Made by a program: the position numbers and the translations under genes. A stretch of DNA of 64,000 nucleotides from Terebella lapidaria (taxonomy: Eukaryota; Annelida; Polychaeta; Terebellida; Terebellidae): NCBI GenBank assembly GCA_949152475.1, contig OX424555.1, positions 56,587,977-56,651,976 on the forward strand. Direction: 5' to 3'. The notes beneath the pieces were generated by a model, which saw only the letters and a program-made list of their open reading frames with translations, was not told where the DNA came from and searched no databases. This document shows, in pieces, positions 23,801 to 36,260 of this stretch (positions are counted from its first letter, which is position 1; the number at the start of each line of letters is the position of its first letter).

Positions 23801-26800
23801 AGCCCGTCAAAACACGAACGATCACGAACGAACGCAGTTTCCATAATCAGTGATAATATGGCTTGTGTGGCAAGAACGGCGAATTACCTCGCTGGAGAAC
23901 CGAGGAGTCAGTTCATTGTAGAGGTGAAAAGGTTTGATATTTGCGGCTCATTAGCAATCATTGTATTTATCTTTGCCACTGCTAATGGGCGTGATGTCCA
24001 CAGTCTCTGTGAAGCAGCCATACTAGCATGTAATTAATGTTCAGGATATGCGAAGAGAAGATAATGCCGACAAATGGACCGTATTGAAAGTGAAAGTAAG
24101 TATCAATCTATTACCACCAATACAGTCAAATTTTAATGATTTCAATAACAAAAGTAAAGTGTAACATTTTGCAATAGAAACAAAGCCCAACCAAATACTT
24201 TATCAAGAGACACACTGGCGTCATCAGGGACAGACAGTGTGGTTAATGTAGTTGTTTCTACTGTACACCTGATGGAATTAGTATACAACTGCCCAAAAAT
24301 CTATGAAAATAATTCAGGAATCCAAAACAAACCCCATGGAATAGATATATGACAAGTACATGAACACCAAATCACAAGCCAAAAGGCTAGTGCGTTGATG
24401 TCATTCGTTAAAATTACATGTATAATGTAATTTCAACTTACGCTTTACAAGCTTTTTGCGCGTGACAAGATTAAACTGTAAAACTTCGCTCCTGCTCTAG
24501 TTTACTGACAATCAGTTCACAGAAGCAAATAAAAAGCTGATGCAAACTACAGATCACGTGATAAAGTTAACATAAGCTCTTTGTTCTAGTTGTCACTTTC
24601 AGTACTTTCAACTAAGTATAACTGCTAATATTCTGAATATGTTATCCCATATGCAATTTGTGAGAGCCTATAAATGCAAATAGAGATCATGATATGGTAT
24701 GGTACATTATTTCTTATTATATCAGGCTTCATTTCATATTATTTAGCGATACTATGGGCAGGACAAAACTTAAAAAGTTGCTAATTGAAGCAATCTACTA
24801 GTGTGACGCCATGACCACTCACCAATGAGCTCCCAAATTTTAGTGCATGATATTGACACGAAATATTTCAAGGGCGATTGATGATATCCAGATTTTGTGA
24901 AAACCAGCACGTTAGCGTCTGCGTTTCTTTTCAAACAAACATGATGACCAAAAATTCAGTTTGGACTACAGGTAGACTGTAAAGAATAGTGCACAATGAA
25001 TGTTCACAATCGCTGGAGCTCAAGGCAATGCAACCATGATGTATCAAATTATGTTCAGCAAATAAAAACAGGTCACCAGGAACTCGTTTAACAGACAGGA
25101 CGGGATAATTCAATGAGATTGTGAAATGGTTTCATACGCAAATAGTACAGAACATTAGCTTTCCTTCTAAGACTAGTTCAATGAGAAAAGTTTGCATTAC
25201 GGAACGAAAAAAACAAATGAACGAAAACCACAATTGAGGAACAATAATTGAATTGGATGCTATTCGATGAAAAACAGTCTGATAGTTTTTCCTTCAAGCT
25301 AAATTTGTGCCAGTTAGATTAGTGTTTAACTCGTTATTAGAAATTATTATTAGAAACGTCAAACAGCGTGTCGAAATAAATTACAATGTACTTCTTCCCT
25401 CCTGTGGATAAAATTGCTGTTAAAATAGGCTGTGTACATGTATATCAGGTTTAGCCATTGCCGTAGCGCCACAATAACGGTTATTTTGCACAGACGTATT
25501 CGATTTGTACACATGCAATGTACACAAGACGCAACGTCGGTCCCTGTAAGTGGTGGTTCTGGTGAGAGAGACAACCAATAGATGCTGTTGAGCTGATCGT
25601 ATTGACCATGTAGGTTGATACGGATGAAGTGACTGCTTTAGGTATTATGGGCACTGGGATATGGACGCTTCGAAAGTGCGGAGCACTAGTTAGTGCACAG
25701 TACGCTGTTCCACTGGGATCAAGTGAAGTTTCTTCAACACTAGTAAGATGTATGACCTCCTGCTTGTCTCAGTGATGAGACGTGCACAACAGCTGCTGTT
25801 CTCTATCAACTACAAGCCGTTGATATGATGTCTCGCTATGCCATACATGAGTCCGTTTGCATAATATTCTGGATGTGATTTGTCGCATGAACTACCGATC
25901 TCAGTGCATCTTCAGACACATGTTTTATCCGACTGATCCTGTGGAGATGCATGTTCGGGACATGGATGATACGTGTTTGTCGTGAGTGTTGCGCTAATTT
26001 CTTAAAGCCCATAATAACCATGCCCATAATATGGGTATGAAACATACACATGAGTTTCTGCTTTCAGTATAGCTGAAAATATTTCCAGTCTTTCTATATT
26101 TGTTCGCGATGCTGCAAATACCAGAACCCAGAGCACCGTCCATTAGACATGTAATGACATCCATCGTCTCGTCAATTACTTGTCATTTAAGACAACACTG
26201 AACGCTTTCTAGCACCCGTGAGGTTCCAATGCCCCGTCCAGATACGAATCCCATCAACTAAATATATCACGAATTATCTGGGGCGACAGGTGAAAATAGC
26301 ATTTTCCCCTTGGATCCCCTTAGATCTCGAATTACTTCTCCGATGTTTGCGGAGGTAATATGTGCTATTATGCATGAATAAGGTTGATGGAACGAACACA
26401 TATTTGTAGATTCTGTCCCTAGGAAGAATGCTATAAAGTGTGTTATTTATATATACTGCATAGATAAATAGTATTATACAATCATGCAATTCTTTTTTCA
26501 TGTACGTATGTATGTTTTATTTCTTATGTTATTTCAAAGTGCTGAATGAAAATTTCAAACGTGATTCCCACGTGAATCAGATTCATAGTGATTACTCCGT
26601 TCCATCTGCATCTTGCGCCATCCAGTAGGTGAAGCCAAAATGTCGACTTCAAGTCTGCTCAAACTTAGACACAGCGCGGGATAAAATGTCACCCATCTGT
26701 GTGCCTGGCCCTACCTGTAGTGGTTTACATGTGTATTCAATTTGGGGCCTTTCCATTACATTTCATCATGTTCATCAAAGATACATATATGAAGCAGAAG

Positions 26801-27263
26801 TTTGGAATAGTATCATGCATTGACTGATGTATATCTATTTACCCTGTACATTCATACAAGTTACCACATCAAGATAAAACATACCATTGAACATAACTCA
26901 TTTGCATTACGACAGGGACTGTCTTCAATGAACGAAGTATATTTTCCTCAAAAGTGTAGATTGCAAAACATCATTTATAACAATCCATGTTATATTGATA
27001 TTGCTAATGCAAATACCATTGTTTCTGTAGAAATCAGACTTGTTCCACTTGCCCAAATCAACAGGACCATTTTGGAATCCCATTATCGCTTAAAATAGCA
27101 CGAGAAAAGTGTAAGTAATCACAATAATAATCTAATGCAAGTCGATACGTCTCAAAGTATTACACCTTGCATCCTCAAATTTATATTATTTATTATTGGG
27201 TTATCCTGTAAAATAAAAAGCAACATAAATGTTATTAGACATTTCAGTACTTCCCGACTAGCA
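20840..27263 (+). repeat. Duplication array, long unit L2
   Basis: The same module order as L1: GGGCACTGGTCC at 21.00 kb, GACACTGGGCGAGACAAAG at 23.28 kb, CCGTGATTTTCAAAAATGTG at 23.78 kb, and the tail module at about 26.6-27.1 kb. The copy carries its own insertion near 24.1-24.4 kb. Similarity to L1 and L3 is obvious over most of the length but is broken by many small indels, so the duplication is old relative to the insertions. No gene supported. Confidence 0.85.
24095..24415 (-). repeat. Dispersed repeat copy in unit L2
   Basis: This stretch is missing from the same place in L1 and L3. Read on the minus strand, it matches 61.37-61.50 kb: ATGTAGTTGTTTCTACTGTA, a segment with GACACACTGGCG and CATCAGGG, and GGGCTTTGTTTCT. 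A third related segment starts near 36.09 kb. It is a dispersed element of unknown class; the ends are approximate. Confidence 0.55.
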
Positions 27264-28223
27264 CTACGAACACCATGCAGTCAATTTTGTCTCTAAAATT
27301 TGTCACATTGCTTGAGCTCATTTTGAAGGCCATACGTATAATTTCTCGCTTGTCTGAACTCTTTTGCCATAATTAAGTCGTATTGTCAGGGCTTAGTTTG
27401 TACGTAAAAAAGAGGCGATGGTCCTTGAAATTGTGATATTAATAGTCAGTCATTAAAACGTGCGGATGTTCGATATGACACGTGATATCAGAGAAAACAG
27501 AACGAAATCTACACATGCACTGACATTGTACACCCCCTCAAGAAAAGTGTCAAGCCCTAGTCTGAAAGCCAGAAGAAACCCTGATAATTTGTCGCATAAT
27601 TATGGGTAGTAATGACGTACTATAACCGGCTCGTGAAAAAAAGTTTCGATATTAGGTTGAGCAGGAAAATTAAAAAGATAATTATGTTGAATAAATGATA
27701 AATCGGGTTAATTTCACAGATGGTGTTTGTGGTTTAGTTCCAATATGTCACAAGAATATGAGCTCTCATTATTTGTAGACGACCATAAAAAACTGAATCT
27801 TACAGGTTTCAATATATGAAAAAAAAATATGCTTTTTACTAATAACAAAGTATATGTTTTGTTTTAGTATGATTCGTTGCAACCATTCATTTTTACATGG
27901 ATGGAGACTTCCAGAAACAACAAACATCATTTGGTGAGATATGTAGCAAAAATAAATGCTTCTTGAAGACTTCCTGTCTGGAATGAAATCATTTCAAATT
28001 ACAACAATAGTGGACATTATGGGTTTGGACATACACTCCTCATTTCAAGTCATGCGAAAGTCAATCAGAATTGTTACTTACATAGCTAAAACGGGCGTTA
28101 TATTATACTTGCGTGGTATTATTCCATGAAATATCTACGTTTGTTATTGTGCATTTAAAAGGAAAATTTAGTATGTATTACATTCATTGTTTTAACAAAA
28201 AGCTTGAATATCTTTTCACAAAA

Positions 28224-28422
28224 ACTCAAAATCACTGTTCGGTTATAATAACCTTCCATTACATTTTAGGTTTTTTTATTGTCATCAGTAAAATCCAATA
28301 GCAATATTAAAACAAGAACAACACTCAAAATCACTGTTCGGTTATAATAACCTTCCATTACATTTTAGGTTTTTTTTATTGTCATCAGTAAAATCCAATA
28401 GCAATATTAAAACAAGAACAAC
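28224..28422 (+). repeat. Tandem duplication, 99-bp period, two near-identical copies
   Basis: ACTCAAAATCACTGTTCGG starts at 28224 and again at 28323. The copies differ essentially only in the length of a T run, so the duplication is very recent compared with the surrounding array. Confidence 0.95.
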
Positions 28423-31400
28423 ACATTGCTTGAGAAGCTTGAACAACACATTATCAGTCAACAGAGACCTGTCTTTGGAAATATTCAATCATTTGGTATC
28501 CAAAAATATGTTAGAATGAATACAATTAGATGAAGTGTGGCGACATCTGTGGTTATACTGTGACATGGATCCAAATGAGTTGTCCCTCCAGGCATGCATC
28601 AGTCGATTCTTTATGACTATTATAACAATCAATAATTATACATGGCGATAAAATGATCAGGTTATTTTTTTCTAATGACATTCCTTTCAGCGGGATTGTA
28701 ACTAACAGTGATTTTAATAACAGTAAGTGATTGATATTTATATCGCACATTTCCCACAATTGAGAATCAGTGCCAACAGGTCAGCAAGGTCTTTCCAAGC
28801 ATGATATTGGGCAAACTCGAGATTTACATGACGGAGACATGATCACACAATGCACCTACTCGGTTTATTCATTGGTTCATGTAAATTAACAATGTGATAC
28901 ATGCACCAGTGTCATAGATCACACCAGGTAATCGGCATCTCCTTCCCCGTCGGATAGTCTCCTTATAACTACTGTTCTCATGTCGAGAGTTCTACAGTTT
29001 CAACAACATTACTGTCAACCACCTTTGAGTTTAGACATGACATTGACGCAGCCCTTGGCAATGATCGTGTGGTGCCCATTTTATATAATAATGGTTCACG
29101 ATGGCAATTATGGATCGTATATTGACTTCATTACTCGATTTTGTATGTCACTACAGTTTGTAAAGTCAAGTTTTTTTCTTTTAATGAATTATCCACTTGT
29201 CTGAGTTGTTTTAGTAGGCAGTTATGTGGGCAGTTTTGTTGTTATATTCTTTCTGTCAATAATATTGATTAAAAGTATGGCTTTGGAATCAAGCGTTTCG
29301 AGAATTCCAAATCATGAAAAACATTTCCATCTAGGCTAAGTTCCCCATCTAGACTATAATGGTTTAATGCCTATCCAGTATGAAAGATCCCATTCCATTC
29401 AAAGGGAACTTAATGGGTATTTAAGACATATAATAATCTCAGCTATTGAATTAGTGAAAAAAAAATATTCTGACTGTCGTTCAGTGTAGCTTCTCATGAA
29501 AATGGAGACCACTGAAAACTTTTGGTCGCTTGCACAAAGTAGATTGATGGTATGTGTAATTGACTTAATTCGACTTTGAAGTGGACTCACAAACGCAGGC
29601 ATCTGACTACAATACATGATCTCCGTGGTGCTTTTTGGTGTGAAATGATATGGAATTTATGCTGCTTTGTGGTTAATTTCAAATTAGTGTCTGAATTGAC
29701 ATTGATTTTCATTCTGTAGATTATTGCTAATGATAGATAGATTGAAGTGAGTGAGTGAAGCCATATTTGCCACGAGATGACCTCTATATCGTGCTTTATT
29801 AGCCTATTGACGTTCTTTCTGTAGTATTTCAAACATGTTCCTGTCCAAAATGTCCAGAGTGCTGGGAATATTTCTGATGAAATTAAAGTATTAGCCCACA
29901 AGTGCGTACTAGATAGGTCACAGGAGCGCGCATGATTAATTTAAAATTAATGATGAGTTAAATCCATTGATTTGTAACGTTATGGGACTGATATCGAGAA
30001 AATAGCCATTTATTTAGTAGAATGGCCTTTTGACCTCACAAAGTCCTCGAAGGTCGAGTTCAAAGTCACAATTGAAATCGCATATATAACGTACCATTTG
30101 AATGTACCAGGACGTCTATCTGTATCTTACAGATGTAGGTATCCTGATAAAAATTAGAACACAGAGTTGTGCACGTTTCATGACGTAGCAAATGTTGTCT
30201 TGATTCTTCTGTGGGGACGAAATAAGTGTTTGTGTTCTGTGTTTTCTCCTGAACATTGACGCCAATGAGAAACTTTGGCATGGTTGACAGGAGTCTAAGT
30301 CACTTGGCAGCGGGGAGAGCGATACCCCTCCATGGCCGGTCAGGTGGACATGACGCGCTCATAATAGTTTCACGTAGCAATATATCACATAAAAAATATG
30401 GGATGTAGTAAGTGGTACATGCTTTAGGAAAAGCGACACTGGGCGAGACAAAGTGTTACTGGGACTCTACCAAAGTGAGTCAGAAAACTTACTCTGCCCT
30501 CGAGCGTGTTGCTGCAGCGGTGACAATTTCCCGTAATGTTCTGTAAATGTGGCTGGAGCCAGTCAAGTGGGCCGTGGAGATAGAGACCCTTGGCCAGACT
30601 GGGCACGGGCTAATGGTAGGAAAGGATGGGGTTATATATGGGATAAATGTCTGGGGACCCTCCCATCTCCATACCGCTCCCCTCCCCCTCTCCGTCTGGA
30701 GTGTATTTGCGGTTATAGTGTCATCTGAACAAGATATGTGAGGCACTGAAGTCTGGTGGTTATTTTGTGGGGTCAGCTTTCTGCGCAGTCACAAAATACA
30801 ATATTGGGGATAGACAACTTCGTTCTACAAATATATGCCAATTGTCTCATCTACTATTATGTCTTTAGAAAGGGCTAAGAATGTATATTCACAAATATAC
30901 TTCATGTTAGTTGTTGACACTGGTTCCCAGGGGAATCAATAACTTTTTCGTCTCGGTCCAAATGCCAGAACACTGAATCGAAAACTATTCCAGTCCAGAC
31001 GAATGCGATCACAGTCTGTCAATTGCCGCTGCTGTGCAGGATCCGTGATTTTCAAAAATGTCAACCAGCCCGTCAAAACACGGACGATCACGAACGAACG
31101 CAGCTTCCATGTAGCAAGTGTGGCAAGAACGGCGATGGAGAACCGAGGAGACAGTTCATTGTTCGAGGTGAACAGGTTTGATATTTGCGGCTCGTTAGCA
31201 CTCATTGTACTTATCTTTGCCACTACTAATGGGCGTGATGTCCACAGTTTCTGTGAAGCAGCCATACGAGCATGTAATTAATGTTCAGGATATGCGAAGA
31301 GAAAATAATGCCGACAAAAGGACCATACCGAAGATGGAAATTACATGTTTAAGAAATATCTTCGCACGTTTTGCATGTTTTGTTTGTAAGAAGATCAAAA

Positions 31401-33482
31401 TGTATATAATTTGTTTCTGTTTTAGTTTACTGATGACCAGTTCAAAGAAGCACATTGAATGTTGATGCAAATTTAATATTTGATAATAATGTAATTGTGC
31501 GAGAGCCTATAGATGCCATAATAGATCATGAAATGATATGGTATATTACACTATCTGGTGTCAGGCTTCATGTTACATCATTTAGTGAAAATATGTATAG
31601 GTATGTTATAAACATTTATTAATGAACTCCAAAATTACATTACAAAATTCGACCAAAAAATTTAAGCAAAAGTAACCTACAAAATTGAGGACAATTTTTG
31701 CGTTTTATGTCAAACAAAACATGAAAACCTAATATTCATTTTGACTAGAATTTAAAACTTAAGTAAACATTATGATGTTAGTCGAAAATTTAAACAGCGC
31801 ACCAGAATACTCATTCAACTGACAGCATAGGATAATTCAATGAGATTGCGAATGAGTTCACACGCAAATACAATAGAAAAATTGTGCATTTCCAAGCGAA
31901 AAAAAGTTAACCACAATGAATAAACAGTGATTGAATGAGGAGACGTTTTTCCATTAGCAGCGGTCTCTGAATAGCCTTTCCTTTGAGATAATTTGGTGCG
32001 AATTAACTTAGTATCGTCGTTCTATCCCTGGATTCTCCAGCAACATTTATATCTAGGCAGATTAATAGAAACGTTAGACAATGTGTCGAAATAAATTCCC
32101 ACTTCCCTCCTGTGGATAACATTGTTGCTCACCTAGGCTGAGTATGCCAGGTTTAGCCACGCCACCTTAACGGTTTTTTTTGGAAACAACATATTCGATC
32201 TGTACACATGTAAAAGACGAAACGGGTCTTGATTCTCCACTTCAGCAGATTGCAATGGCTTGCATTACACCTAATTTAACGGAAACATAATTTCGCCTGA
32301 TACGACCATCACCTACACGTATATTACGGAACCAAGACAAAAAACCTCAGAGTAATTGAATGGTTTCACTCTGTATGTAGGTGCTTAATTCTACCTGAGT
32401 GCTCCAATGGATCGCGTGATGTATAACAGTCGAAATTTTCTGCAACACTCATTCCTGTGGAGTTACTTTCTATGCATAGCTATATGTAGGCTATTCTAGG
32501 TTAAGACCGAACTGTCGAAGCTTATCCGTTTGAATATTCAACCATGTGGATAAAATGTTGTCACAGTGTGACCCACTAGTTTTTGTCTACCAATCAGTAG
32601 CTTCTGCAAGTTCGATTAGCTTATGGTGTTCGTTTTCATACATGTATGGATACCTTTGCAAGATAAATATGCTATTGGAACATTTTTTGTTCACTTGCAC
32701 CATGAACTTTCCGGTGCAAAACCAAGGACTATCATATTTCACCGTATTTGTCCACAGTTCGCTTCACATTAAATGCAGCGCAAATTTCTATCAGTATATC
32801 TGAAGATATATCCAGTTTTCCAATCCTATACACAACTCAAGTCCAGTCTACTGCACACGAAGCCTGATAAAACCCATCGTCTGTCCAGATACGATACATT
32901 TTAGTGACCGCGCCTGGTTGCCAAGATCCAATACCTGGTCCAGACGTCAACTATCAACTAAATATATCGCGAATCAACCCAGGCGATGTGCGAAAATAGC
33001 ATATTCCTCTTGGATCTCTTGGAAAATCTCTTGATGCCCACCTAGGTTAATATGAATGCCCTTTCACGCGATGAAGAGGATTGGGCAGAGAACCAAATAT
33101 TTGCAAGTACCATCACTCCAAAAGCCCAACATGTAAGCGTGTGGGATGTACAAACATGCGAGCTCGTTTTTCATCTCTACCCTGTCTTATTTCATGGGTT
33201 ATTTCAAAGCACTGGATGGAAAACTGCCGTTGACACGTGAATCTGATTCGTGGCGATTATTCCGTTTCATCTGCATCTCTGTGACATCCAGTAGAAGAAG
33301 CTAAATGGTCGACTTCAAAGTCTGCTCGAACGTGAATATAGCGCGGTGTAAAATGTCACCCGTCTGCTTGCCTGGACATACCTGCAGTGGCATATGCCCA
33401 TTTTAAGGGATTTTCACTTGCATTATATAATATGCAGCTGTAATCTGAAATGCATGTAGTATCAAGCAATGAATCACGTATG

Positions 33483-33656
33483 AGGGCATGTAAGTCACGT
33501 GACGTATGGTGTGATTTCCGGTGGCAAACAAACCTACAGCTTTTGTTTAATATGTGTAGAACTCCATTAAAAACTCAAATTACTCAGGTAACACAAAAGG
33601 TGTATGTTTGTTCGCCACTAGAATCACATCGTAACGGCACGTGACTTACAGTCCCT
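33483..33656. mobile_element. Small MITE with long terminal inverted repeats, about 174 bp
   Basis: The left end reads AGGGC then ATGTAAGTCACGTG and continues through GGTGGCAAACAAAC. The right end, on the other strand, reads AGGGAC then TGTAAGTCACGTG and continues through AGTGGCGAACAAAC. The arms pair imperfectly for about 70 bases and leave a very short centre. The sequence is not in the tail modules of the other array units. A 3-bp TAT flanks one possible pair of ends, but this is too short to rely on. Confidence 0.75.
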
Positions 33657-36089
33657 TATCAGCGCGAAATAAGTATGAAAAAATTACAACATAACTTCCA
33701 TTCAATCGAGCATATATTTCCTCGGGCTTTTCGAATCCAAATATTGCTTAAGTGGCAACTGTGAAGTGCAAAACAGTCATGAATAGCAAAACTATATGTT
33801 ATATTGCTACTGCTAATGGAGATACCGATGGTTCTTGAAATCGGGCTTCCGTTCCACTTGCAACACTTAACAGGACCACTTTGGAATCCCATTATCACTC
33901 AGAATAGCACACGGAAAGTGTAAGCAATCACATCGACACCATATCTTGTAGAACGGACATTTCCAATGGATAGCAATCGTCTCCCTATCATGCTGATATG
34001 TGGGCCCTCGTGGGTCTTTCAAAAATATCATACCAAATATATAAAATGAAATCAAAGATTATGTGAAGATAACACTTGAATTGATACAATGTGATCTAAT
34101 GATGTACATGCATATCATGGAAATCAGATATTATACTGCGATTTCTGCAAAAACTAATAATTCATAGGGAATGACAATTAAATTAGATTTGCTACCAATT
34201 CATGTTGCGTGTTGAATTATCAAACACCTCGATGAAAACTTTCTGAAATAGTACCATTCATTATGACATTCACATGTAATACAAAAATGGGCATACGTAC
34301 AGAGAGAGAGAGAGCGAAAAGTGGACCTAAATGTCACCATATGAAAAAGTGTATGCAAGAATCTTATTTCCTTGTATTGGTGGTGTATATTTGCTGATTG
34401 CGTACAGATGGTGTGGGTGGTATCATATCAACAATTAGTCTGTCCTCTACCTGGATATGATGACATCAGGCTCATCAGCTGAGGGTGTGACACAATCCGT
34501 AGATTCAATATATATGTATTGACCATCACATCTATATAGATTACATAAGTATATATATTCGATACATGTACGAATACATATGCCTCGCAGCATCTTGCAA
34601 TGGTTGTACATATTAGCTCTTTTGAAACAACCACTGCTGTACGGTGGTCACGCAGGACATACACGTTTACATTGATACAGTCATAGTGAGGATTGTTTTA
34701 GTCGGGCTGTTATGTGGGATCCTCTCCAGCCCTCTATCTTTTCCCAGGTGACCTCATTTACCGGGCATCAGGAACTCTAGCTAGTGATTACCTTCCATCA
34801 AAAATACATATTGAGGGATATGTATTTCTGCTTCCATGTTGTCAACGAATGTGGTGGTGTCGACTGGCTGTTCACATCTGGTGATATCAAAGTTCGTATG
34901 CATCCAGAAGGGGGAGGGGCCTTCATCCACTTTTGCTTTGCATGCCCGTTGTTATTGGGTTCTCGAGATGGTTGCAACCAGTGATTTGCAGGGGCAAATT
35001 TGGGAATTTTGGACGAAGTAACAGATGGATGGTACTTGGGTGAATGTATAGGAAAATGTAATTAGTAGTACATTTGCCACTCAATAATTTACGTGTATTT
35101 TGAGTGTGTGTGTGTTTTTCTTGACTACACTTTGGTTATTTCGGAATGCACATACATTATCTACTTTTACATTTTTTCCTCTTGTGTGTTTTGTTTATGG
35201 CTTGTGTTTTAACCTTGTGAGGGTAAAGTGGTTAATAACTTTAGTTTTATTAAACGCTGTTATGATATATCGTTCACTCAGCTAAGCCACGAGATCAAAA
35301 CCGTTCTAAAGAGGACAAGTCTCGAGATCTATGCCAGCCATAATTTGTTACATCAACCCAGATATTGGTCCTCTTCAATCACAGGAGCGCAATGTTATGA
35401 TAAAATCCATCTAATCCCATTGACATGACGCCATAAATGTATAAAAGTCGCTTTTATGGTCAGTATTTTTATGAATGTATTGAATAGTAGACCATGACTC
35501 GCTGGACGACGGACGGAAGTACAAACTTTCCTTCCTTACTTTGATGTACTTCTGCTGTGAGATTCATTGCGCATCACGTGATTTATGACGCAACCTATCG
35601 AAAGTCAGTGATGCCTTTTATCCATGATGGTTTCCAACGAAGCGGAAATTGTCCCTGATAGTCTTCGTCGGTCGTGGGAATAGGTGCTGTTAAATGCATG
35701 CCTCTGAGTTCGAATTGACACCAGCTAGGCTGCACATGTCGGAAATCTCTGATTCGAAGTGAATTTGATGCATGGGGATTACTTTTCATCATCCACATCT
35801 CGGCGCCCTTGAGAAGAGAGTGTCAATAGGTCGGCTTCAAAGATTGACTCAAACGTGGATATAGTGCGGGGTAAAATGTCACTCGTCTGGGTGCCTGGTC
35901 TAACCTGTAGTGGTCTATCCATTTTAGGGGTTTCGCTATTACATTCAAGCATGCATGTATGGAGCAGAAATCTGAAATTTCATCATGGAATGATAGAATC
36001 ATGTACATGTGCATGATCCAACAAATTACTAAACCAGAATAAGATACACCAGTAATTAAAAATCATTTGCAAATGATTTTTGAAAGATA

Positions 36090-36260
36090 TAATATTTGGT
36101 CGGGCTTTGTTTCTATTCCAAAATGTTGTATATTGGGTTAGCCACGCTTGCGACGGTTCATTCGATCATAACCATGATCGAATGAACCGTCGCAAGCGTG
36201 GCTAATATTGGGTTTGCTATTGGCATCATCAAAATCTGGTTGTGCTGGTGGAAATAAGTT
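36090..36260 (+). repeat. Dispersed repeat copy interrupted by the palindrome
   Basis: ATATTTGGTCGGGCTTTG and CCAAAATGTTGTAT on the left of the palindrome, and TTGCTATTGGCATCATCAAA on the right, match 61.46-61.55 kb in order. Together with 24.1-24.4 kb on the other strand, this makes three copies of a dispersed family in the window. Confidence 0.65.
36138..36205. mobile_element. 68-bp perfect palindrome inserted with flanking direct repeats
   Basis: The arms are 32 bp each and perfectly complementary, around a 4-base loop AACC. They start TTAGCCACGCTTGCGACGG. ATATTGGGTT occurs across both outer junctions (10 bp, consistent with an 8-10 bp target duplication). The related segment at 61.46-61.53 kb reads straight through the same point (AAAATGTTGTATCTTTAGTTTGCT) without the palindrome, and so acts as a natural empty site. 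Confidence 0.88.

Larger units (their letters stand above)
27264..33949 (+). repeat. Duplication array, long unit L3
   Basis: Third long unit, starting GAACACCATGCAGTCAATTT like L2. Anchors lie at 27.41 kb (GGTCCTTGAAATTGTGATAT), 30.43 kb (GACACTGGGCGAGACAAAG), 31.04 kb (CCGTGATTTTCAAAAATGTC) and 33.34 kb (tail module). It contains a recent 99-bp tandem duplication and a small MITE. The segment at 30.43-30.63 kb is strikingly similar to 17.13-17.33 kb. No gene supported. Confidence 0.85.

Noticed and set aside
30936..31265. Minus-strand ORF of 109 codons in unit L3
   Set aside because: The sister copies in L1 and L2 do not keep the frame, so selection for protein is unlikely.
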